This document shows positions 10,358 through 19,127 of a stretch of DNA of 64,000 nucleotides, in pieces. Under the pieces are notes generated by a model. The model did not search any database, had not been told where the DNA came from, and saw only the letters and a program-made list of their open reading frames with translations. Source of the stretch: a virus; IMG/VR virus record IMGVR_UViG_3300005098_000017, positions 1 to 64,000 of that record; one strand, given 5' to 3'. The position numbers and the translations under genes are program-made. How positions within the stretch are numbered: position 1 is the first letter of the stretch; each line of letters starts with the position of its first letter.

Positions 10358-10730
10358 TCTCACCTCCTTTTGGTATTTCCAATCTCTCTAATATATAATG
10401 ATGTACATAATACTTGTCAAGGATATTTTTTATATTTATAGATACAGAATTTTTGTTAGATTTATTAAGCGCCCGCTTCAATATAAAAATATACATGTCC
10501 TCGTTAAAAAATATAATCAACAATGGAATTAAGCCCCGCACAACGGCATTATTCCATAGTTTGTCAAGGAGAGACTTCGTTACCCGAAAGCGCGGCTTCC
10601 CCGTACTCTTGACCTCGATAGCATACTCATCACTAATAACATCCACATCACCATGCGTAGAACCACTAGCTTTTGTAAATCTTCCTTTACATAAGGACCT
10701 AACTATTTCCTCGGCTTTTTTCCAGTTCAT
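10341..10730 (-). CDS. PD-(D/E)XK nuclease, possible resolvase
   Basis: 129 residues. The core HGDVDVI...YAIEVKST gives the Asp and Glu-Val-Lys of the PD-(D/E)XK active site, preceded by a helix with Glu7/Glu8. The size and motif order fit Hjc-type resolvases or small phage endonucleases. No strong ribosome site is seen before the ATG at 10730, and a stop lies 24 nt upstream in frame. The 3' end overlaps the next gene by 17 nt. Confidence 0.65.
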   Translation of the reverse strand: MNWKKAEEIVRSLCKGRFTKASGSTHGDVDVISDEYAIEVKSTGKPRFRVTKSLLDKLWNNAVVRGLIPLLIIFFNEDMYIFILKRALNKSNKNSVSINIKNILDKYYVHHYILERLEIPKGGENVQTS

Positions 10731-10785
10731 GATTATACGATTATGATATACTCACCCCTAATATTATTAAAAAAATAAATTTAAC

Positions 10786-11298
10786 TTAACAACACAAAGA
10801 TTTTATATATCTGAATTCCTTTGCATAAATATATATTAAAGCTCCATCTCTCAGAGCATTTTTCAAATCAATGAAGCACCACTGCTTATCACCTACATTA
10901 ATAAATCCATTACCACATATAAAATTACCACATTTAGGACACTTATTCACCAAGTATTGCACCTCCAATATCTCTTCTGGTGTTGCAGAATACTTTTGGT
11001 ATATAGGAATATAACAAGGCTCTATTTTATAAAAAACAAATGGTGATGCGATAAGATGTGGTGGTACAAAGTCAATATCTTCAATTGAGGCTGGCGCTTC
11101 AGAACCATCAAACGCATTAGTAGTTAATAAATAGATGTTAACTCCACCCATATTAAGAAAGGTGATCATATTATCAAAGAATTTATCATAATCAAAGTTA
11201 ACAGCAGATTCTATTATCCTGTTAACATTAGATGATATAGGCTTCAACTTTAGTTTTCTTGTATCCTTACTTTCAGAAAATATAATGTAGTAATACAT
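10786..11298 (-). CDS. Paralogue of the 13976-14677 protein; Cys-pair C-terminus
   Basis: 170 residues from the ATG at 11298, just after the methyltransferase stop at 11300; an upstream in-frame ATG at 11313 is an alternative. The start YYYIIFSES, the middle YLLT and the C-terminal block CPKCGNF...QWCFIDLKNALRDG align with the 13976-14677 protein (CPKCHIL...VWCIYDLQDAIEHG). The CPKC pair plus a later Cys may bind zinc. Function unknown. Confidence 0.7.
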   Translation of the reverse strand: MYYYIIFSESKDTRKLKLKPISSNVNRIIESAVNFDYDKFFDNMITFLNMGGVNIYLLTTNAFDGSEAPASIEDIDFVPPHLIASPFVFYKIEPCYIPIYQKYSATPEEILEVQYLVNKCPKCGNFICGNGFINVGDKQWCFIDLKNALRDGALIYIYAKEFRYIKSLCC

Positions 11299-11299
11299 A

Positions 11300-11890
11300 T
11301 TAATGTCTTTCATTCTTTTGAAATATCGAAACAACTCTGAATCGATGATTAGTTGAGCGCACAATACCTATCGTACCAACCAATTTGTACATATCTTTCC
11401 TATACATAGGAAGGATCTGATCAAGCCAACATAGGAAGCCACCGGGTTTCAACACAAACCACGCCTCCTTAACAACTTTGTTTCTATTTATCATAGGTGT
11501 GCCATAGTGTTCAGCATCCTCAGCTGTATACGGTGGATCGGCAAGAATCAAATCGAATTTTTCTGGCGGAAAGTACATAGATAATTCATGGGCATCACCC
11601 ACTATGTCTGGAAATAAATCAGGATTGATATCAAATGTTGTTTCGCGTTCATAATTCCATGTACCCTTCTCCACCTTCCCAGAAAACAGATGTAATATTT
11701 CTTTAGCATCGGGGAAAAGAGCATGGATCCTACGTAAGTACGATGGAGGATATTCGCCATAATATTTTGCCTTAGAACTATAATTGTTGCCAATCATCCA
11801 TATGCCATATAGCCAACCATGCGATACAACAACAGGTGGGTATTTCGGAAATTCTTTGGCATAGTTTTTTGCTCTTTCTTCTAGTGTCAT
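11300..11890 (-). CDS. DNA methyltransferase (DPPY type)
   Basis: 196 residues from the ATG at 11890 (GGAAAGGAG 4 nt upstream). LHLFSG is the SAM-binding motif I and ADPPYT (about residue 118) is catalytic motif IV of N6-adenine/N4-cytosine methyltransferases. VLKPGGFLCW is a typical later strand. No restriction partner is adjacent, so self-protection of phage DNA is the simplest inference. ATG overlaps the upstream stop (ATGA). Confidence 0.8.
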   Translation of the reverse strand: MTLEERAKNYAKEFPKYPPVVVSHGWLYGIWMIGNNYSSKAKYYGEYPPSYLRRIHALFPDAKEILHLFSGKVEKGTWNYERETTFDINPDLFPDIVGDAHELSMYFPPEKFDLILADPPYTAEDAEHYGTPMINRNKVVKEAWFVLKPGGFLCWLDQILPMYRKDMYKLVGTIGIVRSTNHRFRVVSIFQKNERH

Positions 11891-12381
11891 ATTTCTCCTT
11901 TCCATTTTAATTGTATCCACTCACATTTCTCTTCATCGAAATATTTCTTATACTTTAATAGCATGATAACCGCCAATAACAATTGTTCATGTGTTTTAAA
12001 CTGCTTCCAGTATGATGGAGATATAGCTGGATCATAGTCCGTGTATTCGACAGTACTACTTTTGATAACATCGTAAATAAGGTATAACTCATCAACAGGC
12101 GCGGCTTCATTATAAGGATAAATTGTCCTGAATATCTCCATAAGTTGTGCCCATGTAGGCAACCAGACAGGATGACGCGATGACCATGAGTGCCCATTTA
12201 TCGGGGAGATACCAACATAAGCCTCGCCCTCATTACCATCGGGGTAGGTAATATGTTGTGGTTTATCGCTAGTAAGGATCCCATAATAACCCTGCGAACA
12301 CACAACATGATCACCGATGCGCGGCTTCCACCTGTTCTGTATTTCCTTCACATTGCACATCTTATAATACTTATCATTCAC
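11887..12381 (-). CDS. Hypothetical phage protein
   Basis: 164 residues with a GTG start (GGAGG 9 nt upstream), overlapping the upstream stop as GTGAATGA. The N-terminus (MCNVKEIQNRWKPRIGDHVV) followed by a HPVWLPTWAQLMEI-like block resembles an uncharacterised protein common in phages. It is Trp/Tyr-rich with no catalytic motif. It is translationally coupled to the methyltransferase. Confidence 0.7.
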   Translation of the reverse strand: MNDKYYKMCNVKEIQNRWKPRIGDHVVCSQGYYGILTSDKPQHITYPDGNEGEAYVGISPINGHSWSSRHPVWLPTWAQLMEIFRTIYPYNEAAPVDELYLIYDVIKSSTVEYTDYDPAISPSYWKQFKTHEQLLLAVIMLLKYKKYFDEEKCEWIQLKWKGEI

Positions 12382-12565
12382 TCTCTATCTCCTCCTTCTC
12401 TTTTATAATAAAGCCAATATTATTACCGCTGACAACTAAACCAACAATTTCTTTGGTTTCTTCAACCTTCTTTATGAACTCCTCTATACCGTGGCATCTA
12501 TAATATGCCACAGCATCATATGCTTCACCTTCTTTTGAATTAATAAACCAGTAAACCTTTTCCAT
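12374..12565 (-). CDS. Small hypothetical protein
   Basis: 63 residues starting at MEKVYWFI, 7 nt after AAAGGAGG. Mixed alpha/beta composition, acidic C-terminus, no recognised motif. Confidence 0.6.
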   Translation of the reverse strand: MEKVYWFINSKEGEAYDAVAYYRCHGIEEFIKKVEETKEIVGLVVSGNNIGFIIKEKEEIESE

Positions 12566-12612
12566 TGTTACCTCCTTTCTGTCCATGACAACCGGGCATA
12601 AGCCCATTTCCT

Positions 12613-13017
12613 TTACCTTGTTACTTCCTTTCCACAGAACCTACATCTATACACATATACCTCCTGTTTATCCCAACCGCCTAATGTGAGAACCTTTTTA
12701 TAGCGGCCGGTAAATTCCTTTCTTTCCCAGTAGTGTATGCACTCGTCAATAGAGTCCTCATCTATTATACGAACGGTACCATCATTTAGCATTGTCTTAG
12801 TAATAAACCAAGGGCGGCCCAACTCATAGCCATCGATTTCATCACTATAAACAACACGCGCCTTTACTTCATCTGTATCTTCATCAATCTTAAAATATTC
12901 GATTCTACCTTTTAATACTTTATTCTTATGCTTAACTTCTACAGGTGTAAGTTCATCAAGACCCGTCTCCTCTTTAAATTCCTTTATCATCTGCTGTTTA
13001 AGCTCTGCTATTGTCAC
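12613..13017 (-). CDS. Hypothetical protein with Cys/His C-terminus
   Basis: 134 residues from a GTG placed 6 nt after AAGGAGGTG. A charged N-terminal helix is followed by a beta-rich middle. The end carries CxHYWER and CRFCGKE, a possible C-H/C-C zinc site. Function unknown. Confidence 0.65.
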   Translation of the reverse strand: MTIAELKQQMIKEFKEETGLDELTPVEVKHKNKVLKGRIEYFKIDEDTDEVKARVVYSDEIDGYELGRPWFITKTMLNDGTVRIIDEDSIDECIHYWERKEFTGRYKKVLTLGGWDKQEVYVYRCRFCGKEVTR

Positions 13018-13018
13018 A

Positions 13019-13201
13019 CTACACCTCCTTTTCTTCTTTGTTGATATCAAACAATTTCTCCAATGAGTATTTTTTCAAGATATTATTTACCATTTCCAAA
13101 AATCCAATGGTCAATCCTATCATTCCACTAATAGCTCTTGCTATGAACCAACAAGCTAATCCCAAGCCTGATAGTAATAAGATTCCTATCGCAAAATCCA
13201 T
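13019..13201 (-). CDS. Small single-pass membrane protein
   Basis: 60 residues (second ATG; the first, at 13204, is only 2 nt from AAGGAG). One long hydrophobic stretch covers residues 3-35, followed by a charged tail. The start overlaps the upstream stop. Confidence 0.6.
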   Translation of the reverse strand: MDFAIGILLLSGLGLACWFIARAISGMIGLTIGFLEMVNNILKKYSLEKLFDINKEEKEV

Positions 13202-13494
13202 CATTTCTCCTTATCGGAAAATGCATGATTTACATCCTCAACCCACGCATGAATAGCTTCCAATGCTTCCTTATATTCCTCATCAGGGATTTCTATATTA
13301 TAACCCAAGCACTCTTTCAGATCATTGATGGTCTTAATATTACACAAAGTATCATAAGTATATAGAACCTGTTGGTCCCTATCATGAACCTTTTTGTGCA
13401 ATATAAATAATAATTGATCATCCTTAGGCAAGCCATCATTCATGCCGTCCCAATAAATGTACCAGTTCGAATAACTCCACCTAAGATATGCCAT
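13201..13494 (-). CDS. Hypothetical protein
   Basis: 97 residues after AAAGGAGT. Trp/Tyr-rich N-terminus, acidic helical C-terminus. No recognised motif. Confidence 0.65.
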   Translation of the reverse strand: MAYLRWSYSNWYIYWDGMNDGLPKDDQLLFILHKKVHDRDQQVLYTYDTLCNIKTINDLKECLGYNIEIPDEEYKEALEAIHAWVEDVNHAFSDKEK

Positions 13495-13508
13495 ACTCCT
13501 TTCTCCCT

Positions 13509-13838
13509 TTAATCTGTATATGGTTCAACAATCTTCACATACCAATGAGAGCACTTGCCGGGCTTCCACTTAGGATGTGCTTGTTTTATCATTTCAGTCG
13601 TTGGTCCTACTGGTTCGCATACCTCCAATCTAGTCTCCCACCAACCTTCAAGTGATTCATTAAAATCCTCTACAAATAACTTAGCTAAAGACTTCACCTC
13701 TTCCTCCGTTAGATCAGGATAGAAAATGGCTCCATCAGTTAACATTCCTTCTGTCCTGCATGTTATATAGGCTTCATAAATCGTATCAGCATAACGCTTA
13801 TTGCTAGTATGAATATCAATTTCTATGATCCTTTTCAT
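13509..13838 (-). CDS. Hypothetical protein
   Basis: 109 residues from the ATG at 13838; a TTG five codons earlier is possible. The 5' end overlaps the upstream gene by 23 nt. Predicted alpha/beta with a WYVKIVEP end; no motif recognised. Confidence 0.55.
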   Translation of the reverse strand: MKRIIEIDIHTSNKRYADTIYEAYITCRTEGMLTDGAIFYPDLTEEEVKSLAKLFVEDFNESLEGWWETRLEVCEPVGPTTEMIKQAHPKWKPGKCSHWYVKIVEPYTD

Positions 13839-14022
13839 TCTTCTTTTCGTCAATGTTCAACAACTTTCTTAATTCCTCTATGGCCTCTTCTGCAAGTCTC
13901 TTCCCAAATAATTCAGGATCCTCTTCGATCTCCAATTCCTCCTCGTCATCAGGAAGGTATTCATTTTTAAACTCTTCAATAGACTTGAATACCTTCTCCT
14001 TTTTCTTTCTTCTTTTCGACAT
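13816..14022 (-). CDS. Small highly charged protein
   Basis: 68 residues after AAGGAGG. A basic N-terminus (SKRRKKKEKVF) is followed by a strongly acidic helical middle. It overlaps both neighbours (47 and 23 nt). A nucleic-acid or protein adaptor is conceivable, not shown. Confidence 0.6.
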   Translation of the reverse strand: MSKRRKKKEKVFKSIEEFKNEYLPDDEEELEIEEDPELFGKRLAEEAIEELRKLLNIDEKKNEKDHRN

Positions 14023-14677
14023 CCTCACCTCCTTGTCCAAGGACTGTTGACTCTAAACAAGATGGGCGTTCCGAAATTAAGAAAATGAAGTCGCCATGTT
14101 CTATGGCATCTTGAAGGTCATAAATGCACCAAACCTCTTTACCAATTTTAAAGAGTCCTCTTTCCATGGGTACCAATATATGACATTTTGGACACTCTAT
14201 AACACTCGGCATACCCGGTACATATATAATAAGATCATCTGAGGAATCAAAATCAATGGTCTGTGTGTCAGTTGAATCAGATGTGTATGTACCTGTGTCA
14301 TACCAAACATGGTAGTTAGTACCATCATCATTATAACTATTAAAGGGCACATAATCATCAAAAGGTACAAATGGCACAATAGGATATGCTCTTAGTGGAA
14401 AAGCTAGCATATGAGAGGGTAATTTAATATCTACCTCACCCTCAAAAACATCCCTTGTAAGTAAATATGCAGCAAATCCATTTTTATACCTATCAAGCGC
14501 ATTCCGTAGTGAATGCACAAATACAGACACATGCTCTCTGAAGCGGCATGTGAATTCTCGCATTAAGCCGCGCAGTTCAGGAACATTAGTATCAATAATT
14601 GCTATATGCTCTCTGGAAGGCGAGTTTTTGTTATAACCAATTATCACATAAGGCATAAGCGCGTCATCACTTTGCAT
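13976..14677 (-). CDS. Paralogue of the 10786-11298 protein; Cys-pair C-terminus
   Basis: 233 residues after GGGAGG. It aligns with the 10786-11298 protein at the N-terminus (PYVIIGYN against YYYIIFSES), the middle (YLLTRDVF against YLLTTNAF) and the C-terminal CPKC...VWCIYDLQDA. It has a low-complexity Asp/Thr/Tyr insertion around residues 130-155 and an extended charged tail. Function unknown. Confidence 0.7.
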   Translation of the reverse strand: MQSDDALMPYVIIGYNKNSPSREHIAIIDTNVPELRGLMREFTCRFREHVSVFVHSLRNALDRYKNGFAAYLLTRDVFEGEVDIKLPSHMLAFPLRAYPIVPFVPFDDYVPFNSYNDDGTNYHVWYDTGTYTSDSTDTQTIDFDSSDDLIIYVPGMPSVIECPKCHILVPMERGLFKIGKEVWCIYDLQDAIEHGDFIFLISERPSCLESTVLGQGGEDVEKKKEKGEGIQVY

Positions 14678-14692
14678 GTTTACCTCCCTTTG

Positions 14693-15406
14693 TTAGTAAT
14701 CTCCTATTTCAAGGTAATATGTTTGCCAGCGGTAATTAATGGTGTCATTATAGTCATTAATGAATTTTTTGATGGTGATATTAAGCCCGCCGACTTCACT
14801 TTTATTAACATCTGACACAAATATATACGGTGGATATATAACATTATCCGGTATTGAACCTTGCTTTGAAAAAGCACTAAGCGCGTGCTTAAAATAATTT
14901 CTTGCTACATTCGGTGTAACAATACCACCAGCATCTTCATAAGATGTAGGATGAGCATAATTTATATAGTCATATCCAAAATACATCATCTCCGATTCTA
15001 TCTGTACTCTGTAAGCAAGATCTAATAGAACCATATTTTCATAGAAGATATCCATAAGATAGATAACATCATTCACAAATTTCCCTTTATGATATGTTTC
15101 TATATGATGATCATGTATGTCTGGTGGCAATTCTAGCTCATATCGCCAACCCATAACACCACCAGCTATGATCCTTAATGATGGTAATACAGATTCATCG
15201 ATTAGGTATTCAATTACCTCTTTACCAAAGTTAATATCCTCTATTTTGGGTGGGTAGAAAACAACACATTCTGAGTAGGAAGAAAAAGGACTTTCTTTCA
15301 TTTCAACATCTATGGAATGGGGTTGGATTTCCTCTCCCTCGGATGTAGTAACTGATTCTATAATGAAGTGCCTCTTTTCTTTATTTATAGGAATCATAAT
15401 ATTCAT
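14693..15406 (-). CDS. Hypothetical protein
   Basis: 237 residues; AAAGGAGGG precedes the ATG, which overlaps the upstream stop. Possibly distantly related to the 27424/27948/30881 family, which it resembles in length and in a C-terminal beta strand ending. No catalytic motif. Confidence 0.6.
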   Translation of the reverse strand: MNIMIPINKEKRHFIIESVTTSEGEEIQPHSIDVEMKESPFSSYSECVVFYPPKIEDINFGKEVIEYLIDESVLPSLRIIAGGVMGWRYELELPPDIHDHHIETYHKGKFVNDVIYLMDIFYENMVLLDLAYRVQIESEMMYFGYDYINYAHPTSYEDAGGIVTPNVARNYFKHALSAFSKQGSIPDNVIYPPYIFVSDVNKSEVGGLNITIKKFINDYNDTINYRWQTYYLEIGDY

Positions 15407-15594
15407 TCACCCTCCTTTGTGTTTTGTTGAAGCATTCTCTTTACATCGCCCAATGTCAAGTTTTCGGAGATCCAGCGCACCTTTTTTCCTTTATTTATTA
15501 AATGAATTATTTCGGTTTTGTCAAGTAGAAGAAGCCGCGGCTTCTTCCCCTTCTCATATAAAATAGCCCAGCGCATACCTTTGCGAAAAAACAT
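15403..15594 (-). CDS. Small basic protein
   Basis: 63 residues; GGAGG lies 11 nt upstream of the ATG, a long spacing. A beta-rich basic start (KGKKPRLLLLDKTE) is followed by a helix. It contains the 14-bp palindrome at 15531-15544. Confidence 0.55.
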   Translation of the reverse strand: MFFRKGMRWAILYEKGKKPRLLLLDKTEIIHLINKGKKVRWISENLTLGDVKRMLQQNTKEGE

Positions 15595-15602
15595 TAGCGT
15601 CT

Positions 15603-15815
15603 CTACCTCCTAAATAGTCTTGCTATTGATAAAGCACGGCTAATCTTTCTTACTGTACTTGGCATATAGTTATAGCGTCCGATATTCGTCAAACCTATAT
15701 TAATAAGCACCGCACCGAAAAATATCAATAAGTAATCGAGAGGTTTTATTTTCATCGAATTATTACTACTTTGCCTGATCTTATAATGAGGCTTATACCT
15801 CCTTAATTCTCCCAT
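15603..15815 (-). CDS. Small membrane protein
   Basis: 70 residues after AAGGAGG. A single membrane segment spans about residues 28-46; both flanks are basic. Function unknown. Confidence 0.6.
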   Translation of the reverse strand: MGELRRYKPHYKIRQSSNNSMKIKPLDYLLIFFGAVLINIGLTNIGRYNYMPSTVRKISRALSIARLFRR

Positions 15816-15864
15816 TTCTCCTCCTTTTTATAGTTATATCAAGAGTATTAATAAGCCACTCCCT

Positions 15865-16137
15865 TCAAACTGACATATAACTTCCTATAAATAATTGTAT
15901 ATCATCAGGTAAATTTTCGATCGCATTCCACCGTACATCGGCCGCGCTACCACTTTCGGGCACATAAACAATGTACTTATTATCGACCCATATCTCAGGC
16001 AAGATTTCCTTACCATATGTGAAGTCGGTTGCAAGTCGTTCAACGGCTTCAGGGATTTCACCATTATCAAGATCCTTTGTTAGCTGAGTCTTAACTTCAT
16101 ACATCACAAGGGCAATAAGATCTGAAAAATCGTTCAT
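15865..16137 (-). CDS. Hypothetical protein
   Basis: 90 residues after AGGAGG; ATG overlaps the upstream stop (ATGA). Acidic, with an N-terminal helix and mixed C-terminus. No motif. Confidence 0.6.
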   Translation of the reverse strand: MNDFSDLIALVMYEVKTQLTKDLDNGEIPEAVERLATDFTYGKEILPEIWVDNKYIVYVPESGSAADVRWNAIENLPDDIQLFIGSYMSV

Positions 16138-16478
16138 TGTGCACCTCCTATGATATCAATCTCTTTGATCATATCCTTTTTAATTCTCATATAACCTCTT
16201 GTTGGTTCTCCATTAATACGACCATTTTCAACAATTGCATATGTCAATTTTCGCTCCGGATGTGAATCATATGGCTCAATAACATAATCTTCAAACTCGC
16301 AACATGCGTTTTCCTCAATGGTCTGGACGAGATCATTTGCATCTACTCCACATTCTTTAGTATAATATTCAATGTCTTCGCTACCAGTTTCCACTATAGC
16401 ATATCTAGCTTCCTCTATTATCCATTCAATCTTATCTGTTTCGATTATTGCACCATTATTCAATGTGATTCTAATCAT
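16134..16478 (-). CDS. Hypothetical protein
   Basis: 114 residues after AAAGGAGG. It begins with a beta hairpin-like IRITLNNGAIIETD and has a CC pair mid-protein. Translationally coupled to the next gene. Confidence 0.6.
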   Translation of the reverse strand: MIRITLNNGAIIETDKIEWIIEEARYAIVETGSEDIEYYTKECGVDANDLVQTIEENACCEFEDYVIEPYDSHPERKLTYAIVENGRINGEPTRGYMRIKKDMIKEIDIIGGAQ

Positions 16479-16489
16479 AATTACCTCCT

Positions 16490-16834
16490 TTACCTTTTTA
16501 ATGATTTGAACTCATTAGGATCAGGCTTCTCAAATGTTATTGACCATCCCTTCTGTGGTTTAACATTAGGCCAGCGCTTCCTATCAAGAACATGAATCCT
16601 CTTATGCACGAAATCAATAAATGCTATCCAGTTTCTCCTGTAACCAAGGTCCTCAAATAACCATACGATATCCTTCGACTGAACTGCACCAGCTCGCACA
16701 AGTGAAGCCCATATTGACTTTGTAAAAGGATTCTGCCGTGCAACAATCATTCTTCCATTCCGGACGGAGAGCTTCTTTGTATCGGTCCTAACCTCCTTTA
16801 TAGCTTTTCTTATCCATTCTGTTAACGATAACAT
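16490..16834 (-). CDS. Paralogue of the 49856-50221 protein
   Basis: 114 residues after AAAAAGGAGG. It shares the pattern W-LVRAG-DIVWLF-RNWIAF-I-VLDRKRW-PQKGW-KP with the 49856-50221 protein, so both are one family duplicated 33 kb apart. Basic and Trp-rich, consistent with but not proving nucleic-acid binding. Confidence 0.7.
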   Translation of the reverse strand: MLSLTEWIRKAIKEVRTDTKKLSVRNGRMIVARQNPFTKSIWASLVRAGAVQSKDIVWLFEDLGYRRNWIAFIDFVHKRIHVLDRKRWPNVKPQKGWSITFEKPDPNEFKSLKR

Positions 16835-16835
16835 T

Positions 16836-17051
16836 TTAAACCTCCTTTTTGCTCCCCATCAACTCATCAACAATGGTTTTTAAACTAATCCAATAAAGCG
16901 ACTCAAGATATACATTAGCCATTTTCTCTGCTATGTATTCGAGATCCGCTTCATCCAGTTTATCGATGAATTCAAGCGCGGCTTCATCACCTGCATATAT
17001 TTCACGTATGTCATCTTTGCATAGCCTTGTAATAACAACACAATCCTCCAT
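16836..17051 (-). CDS. Small acidic helical protein
   Basis: 71 residues after CAGGAGG. Predicted largely helical and acidic; no motif recognised. Confidence 0.6.
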   Translation of the reverse strand: MEDCVVITRLCKDDIREIYAGDEAALEFIDKLDEADLEYIAEKMANVYLESLYWISLKTIVDELMGSKKEV

Positions 17052-17088
17052 TTAGATCCTCCTGTTTACTCTTATTACATACTCTTTT

Positions 17089-17361
17089 TCATTGTAATTT
17101 AATCTTTTCTACTGTTTCTTCATTATTTATACTATTTATTATCTTAGCCAATTCTGGTTCTTTATTAATCGTTGCTTCAGCTTGTTCAACAAGATCATCA
17201 TCTACACCATAATGATGCGCTGTATATATGACACACAAGAGATCACCTAATTCTCTTCGTTCCATTCCAATACACTTTGCTATTTTCCATGCCACATCAA
17301 AGGCACTATCTCTATCATAATGCATGGCAATATATATACCTAAATACCCTACATATTTCAT
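17089..17361 (-). CDS. Hypothetical helical protein
   Basis: 90 residues from MKYVGYLG, preceded by AAAGGAG. Helical, with His/Asp/Cys in the middle (YTAHHYGVDDD). Upstream in-frame Met codons have no ribosome site. Confidence 0.6.
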   Translation of the reverse strand: MKYVGYLGIYIAMHYDRDSAFDVAWKIAKCIGMERRELGDLLCVIYTAHHYGVDDDLVEQAEATINKEPELAKIINSINNEETVEKIKLQ

Positions 17362-17453
17362 TTCATCTCCTTTGCTTCTCTCACTATCAAATAATGATGA
17401 TCTCTTAGAAATCATAGAAACATCATCTTTCTAGTTGCAACCTAATCTTTCAC

Positions 17454-17729
17454 TCATTTTTTTTTTAACCTAATAGCAAACCGCAACAATTGCTCAGCTA
17501 TGGTAAACACATCATCGTCCTCTTCAATCTTCACTATTGCATAGCCCTGTTCGGATAATAGATCCGTCATGCATTCACCGCATAAGCCCGCCTCTTCATT
17601 TTGTATAAGCCGGCGGGCTTCCTCCTCCGTATCAGCAATAACACATGCATGTGAAGCTGGCCACCGGCAGTAATTACATTTCCATCCCTCCTCCATCGGA
17701 ATCTTGAAGAGCTTCGAAATGTACATCAT
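17454..17729 (-). CDS. Small zinc-ribbon-like protein
   Basis: 91 residues after AAAGGAGG. CNYC near residue 20 and CGEC near residue 52 form a candidate four-Cys zinc site. Small four-Cys proteins recur throughout this window. Function unknown. Confidence 0.65.
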   Translation of the reverse strand: MMYISKLFKIPMEEGWKCNYCRWPASHACVIADTEEEARRLIQNEEAGLCGECMTDLLSEQGYAIVKIEEDDDVFTIAEQLLRFAIRLKKK

Positions 17730-17925
17730 CGACCTCCTTTAGATTGGGCTTTCCCTTTGATTCAACTATGATTATATGATCAGGAGGGTCCAGCCTTTTT
17801 AATCGCTCTTTATTTTTTCTATAGACAGATAGAGCCTTCGCCTTGGCTTCACTCCCATTTTTTGCTTCTACAGGAATCTCATAAGCATCCCTTACCTCAA
17901 TTACATATACTATATGTTTTGACAT
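17674..17925 (-). CDS. Hypothetical protein
   Basis: 83 residues from MSKHIVYVIEV, with GTGAGG upstream. Overlaps the next gene by 56 nt. The beta-alpha start and SEAKAKAL helix resemble small phage proteins of unknown role. Confidence 0.55.
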   Translation of the reverse strand: MSKHIVYVIEVRDAYEIPVEAKNGSEAKAKALSVYRKNKERLKRLDPPDHIIIVESKGKPNLKEVDDVHFEALQDSDGGGMEM

Positions 17926-17933
17926 TATTAACC

Positions 17934-18209
17934 TCACATGTTCCGTAGTGCTCTGCAAACAGATATGACAATACCTCTTTCTACATCGACCTTATCAATA
18001 GGATTGCGTTTTGCTACTCCTATAGCCGATGCATTTCGACCTCGCCTCTTAAGCCGCGCCACAGTAAAGTTACCTTGGATGTTGATCTCGCAGCTGCTAT
18101 AATTACTTAGTTTCTTAAGCAGGCGGCTTTTCTTATGCTGCTTTCTCACTCTCTCCTGGATAAGTCTTTTCACATCATCGACTGAAAGGATTATTCTTGT
18201 TACCTTCAT
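17934..18209 (-). CDS. Small basic protein
   Basis: 91 residues after AAAGGAGGG. Very basic (QERVRKQHKKSRLLKKL; LKRRGRN), suggesting nucleic-acid binding. A variant of the GTCAAT box lies 32 nt upstream of the start at 18241-18252. Confidence 0.6.
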   Translation of the reverse strand: MKVTRIILSVDDVKRLIQERVRKQHKKSRLLKKLSNYSSCEINIQGNFTVARLKRRGRNASAIGVAKRNPIDKVDVERGIVISVCRALRNM

Positions 18210-18257
18210 AATCCCTCCTTTCTCTTTTGTTTTTTTTGTTCATTAAATTGACGGCTA

Positions 18258-18446
18258 CTATTTTTCTTTTCCGTTAATCACTTTAATCTCGGTTTCATCA
18301 TTATGAAGAACCATCATTAACTCATCCCAATAATCTGGACGTGATTCTGGGTTTTCATATCCTTGTATTAATTCTTTAAAGCTAAAACCGATAAAACCTG
18401 TATTAGTAGCAACAAGAAACACCATGTCATCGGGTTTGATATACAT
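18258..18446 (-). CDS. Small hypothetical protein
   Basis: 62 residues after GGGAGG. A hydrophobic beta-like start (DMVFLVATNTGFIGF) is followed by an acidic helix. No motif. Confidence 0.55.
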   Translation of the reverse strand: MYIKPDDMVFLVATNTGFIGFSFKELIQGYENPESRPDYWDELMMVLHNDETEIKVINGKEK

Positions 18447-18461
18447 TACTTACCTCCCGTA

Positions 18462-18791
18462 TTATTGTTTAATTCTCACTAATTTCTTACAATCTTTTGG
18501 TAGCATTATGATAAGTGGATATTTGAAGCCCGCACCCGTAACATTACCTCTTAGCACCTTACATTCATAATTTCCATCAGGCATAATTACAGCACATACG
18601 ACTAATTCAGTTCCCTTTTTTAGTTTTATTGAACCAGATGCAGAACCACTAATCTTTAATATAAGCTCATTTTTAAGAAGTAATCTTGTTCCTATATCGA
18701 TAGGCGCCGGCTTCTTCTTACTAGCCTTCTTCACTGTCTCTACTATATGAGCCGTCCTTTTCTTTGCTTTTGCCTTCTTTGGGCGCCTCAT
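18462..18791 (-). CDS. Small basic beta-rich protein
   Basis: 109 residues from the ATG at 18791, after TTGGAGG. Lys/Arg-rich first 35 residues, then a beta-barrel-like domain. The basic tail suggests nucleic-acid contact. ATG overlaps the upstream stop. Confidence 0.55.
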   Translation of the reverse strand: MRRPKKAKAKKRTAHIVETVKKASKKKPAPIDIGTRLLLKNELILKISGSASGSIKLKKGTELVVCAVIMPDGNYECKVLRGNVTGAGFKYPLIIMLPKDCKKLVRIKQ

Positions 18792-19126
18792 GCTTTCCTC
18801 CAACCTAAATATTTAATAATATAATCAACAATATCAGTTAATAGAACATTAAATTCATCTGCCTCCTCATCGGCACTTATTATAGAAATTATATCCTTTA
18901 TTGGAATATAGACATATTCCACCCTCAATACACCACCACCAGTATACTCATCGGGGTCATAGTACATAAACATATAGCTATCATAACTTAAGGGATATGT
19001 GGAAACGTTACTAGATGGTGTGTAATCCATAGCCAAGTTCGCCACAATATGCCGCTCCAGATGCTCATCAGGAAATACATAAATGCCATTTTCTGTCCAC
19101 GCAATTGTTAAGTTTGATGCTTTCAT
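18788..19126 (-). CDS. Hypothetical acidic protein
   Basis: 112 residues after AAGGAGG. Beta-rich, Tyr-rich middle, acidic C-terminus; no motif. Translationally coupled to the next gene. Confidence 0.6.
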   Translation of the reverse strand: MKASNLTIAWTENGIYVFPDEHLERHIVANLAMDYTPSSNVSTYPLSYDSYMFMYYDPDEYTGGGVLRVEYVYIPIKDIISIISADEEADEFNVLLTDIVDYIIKYLGWRKA

Positions 19127-19127
19127 G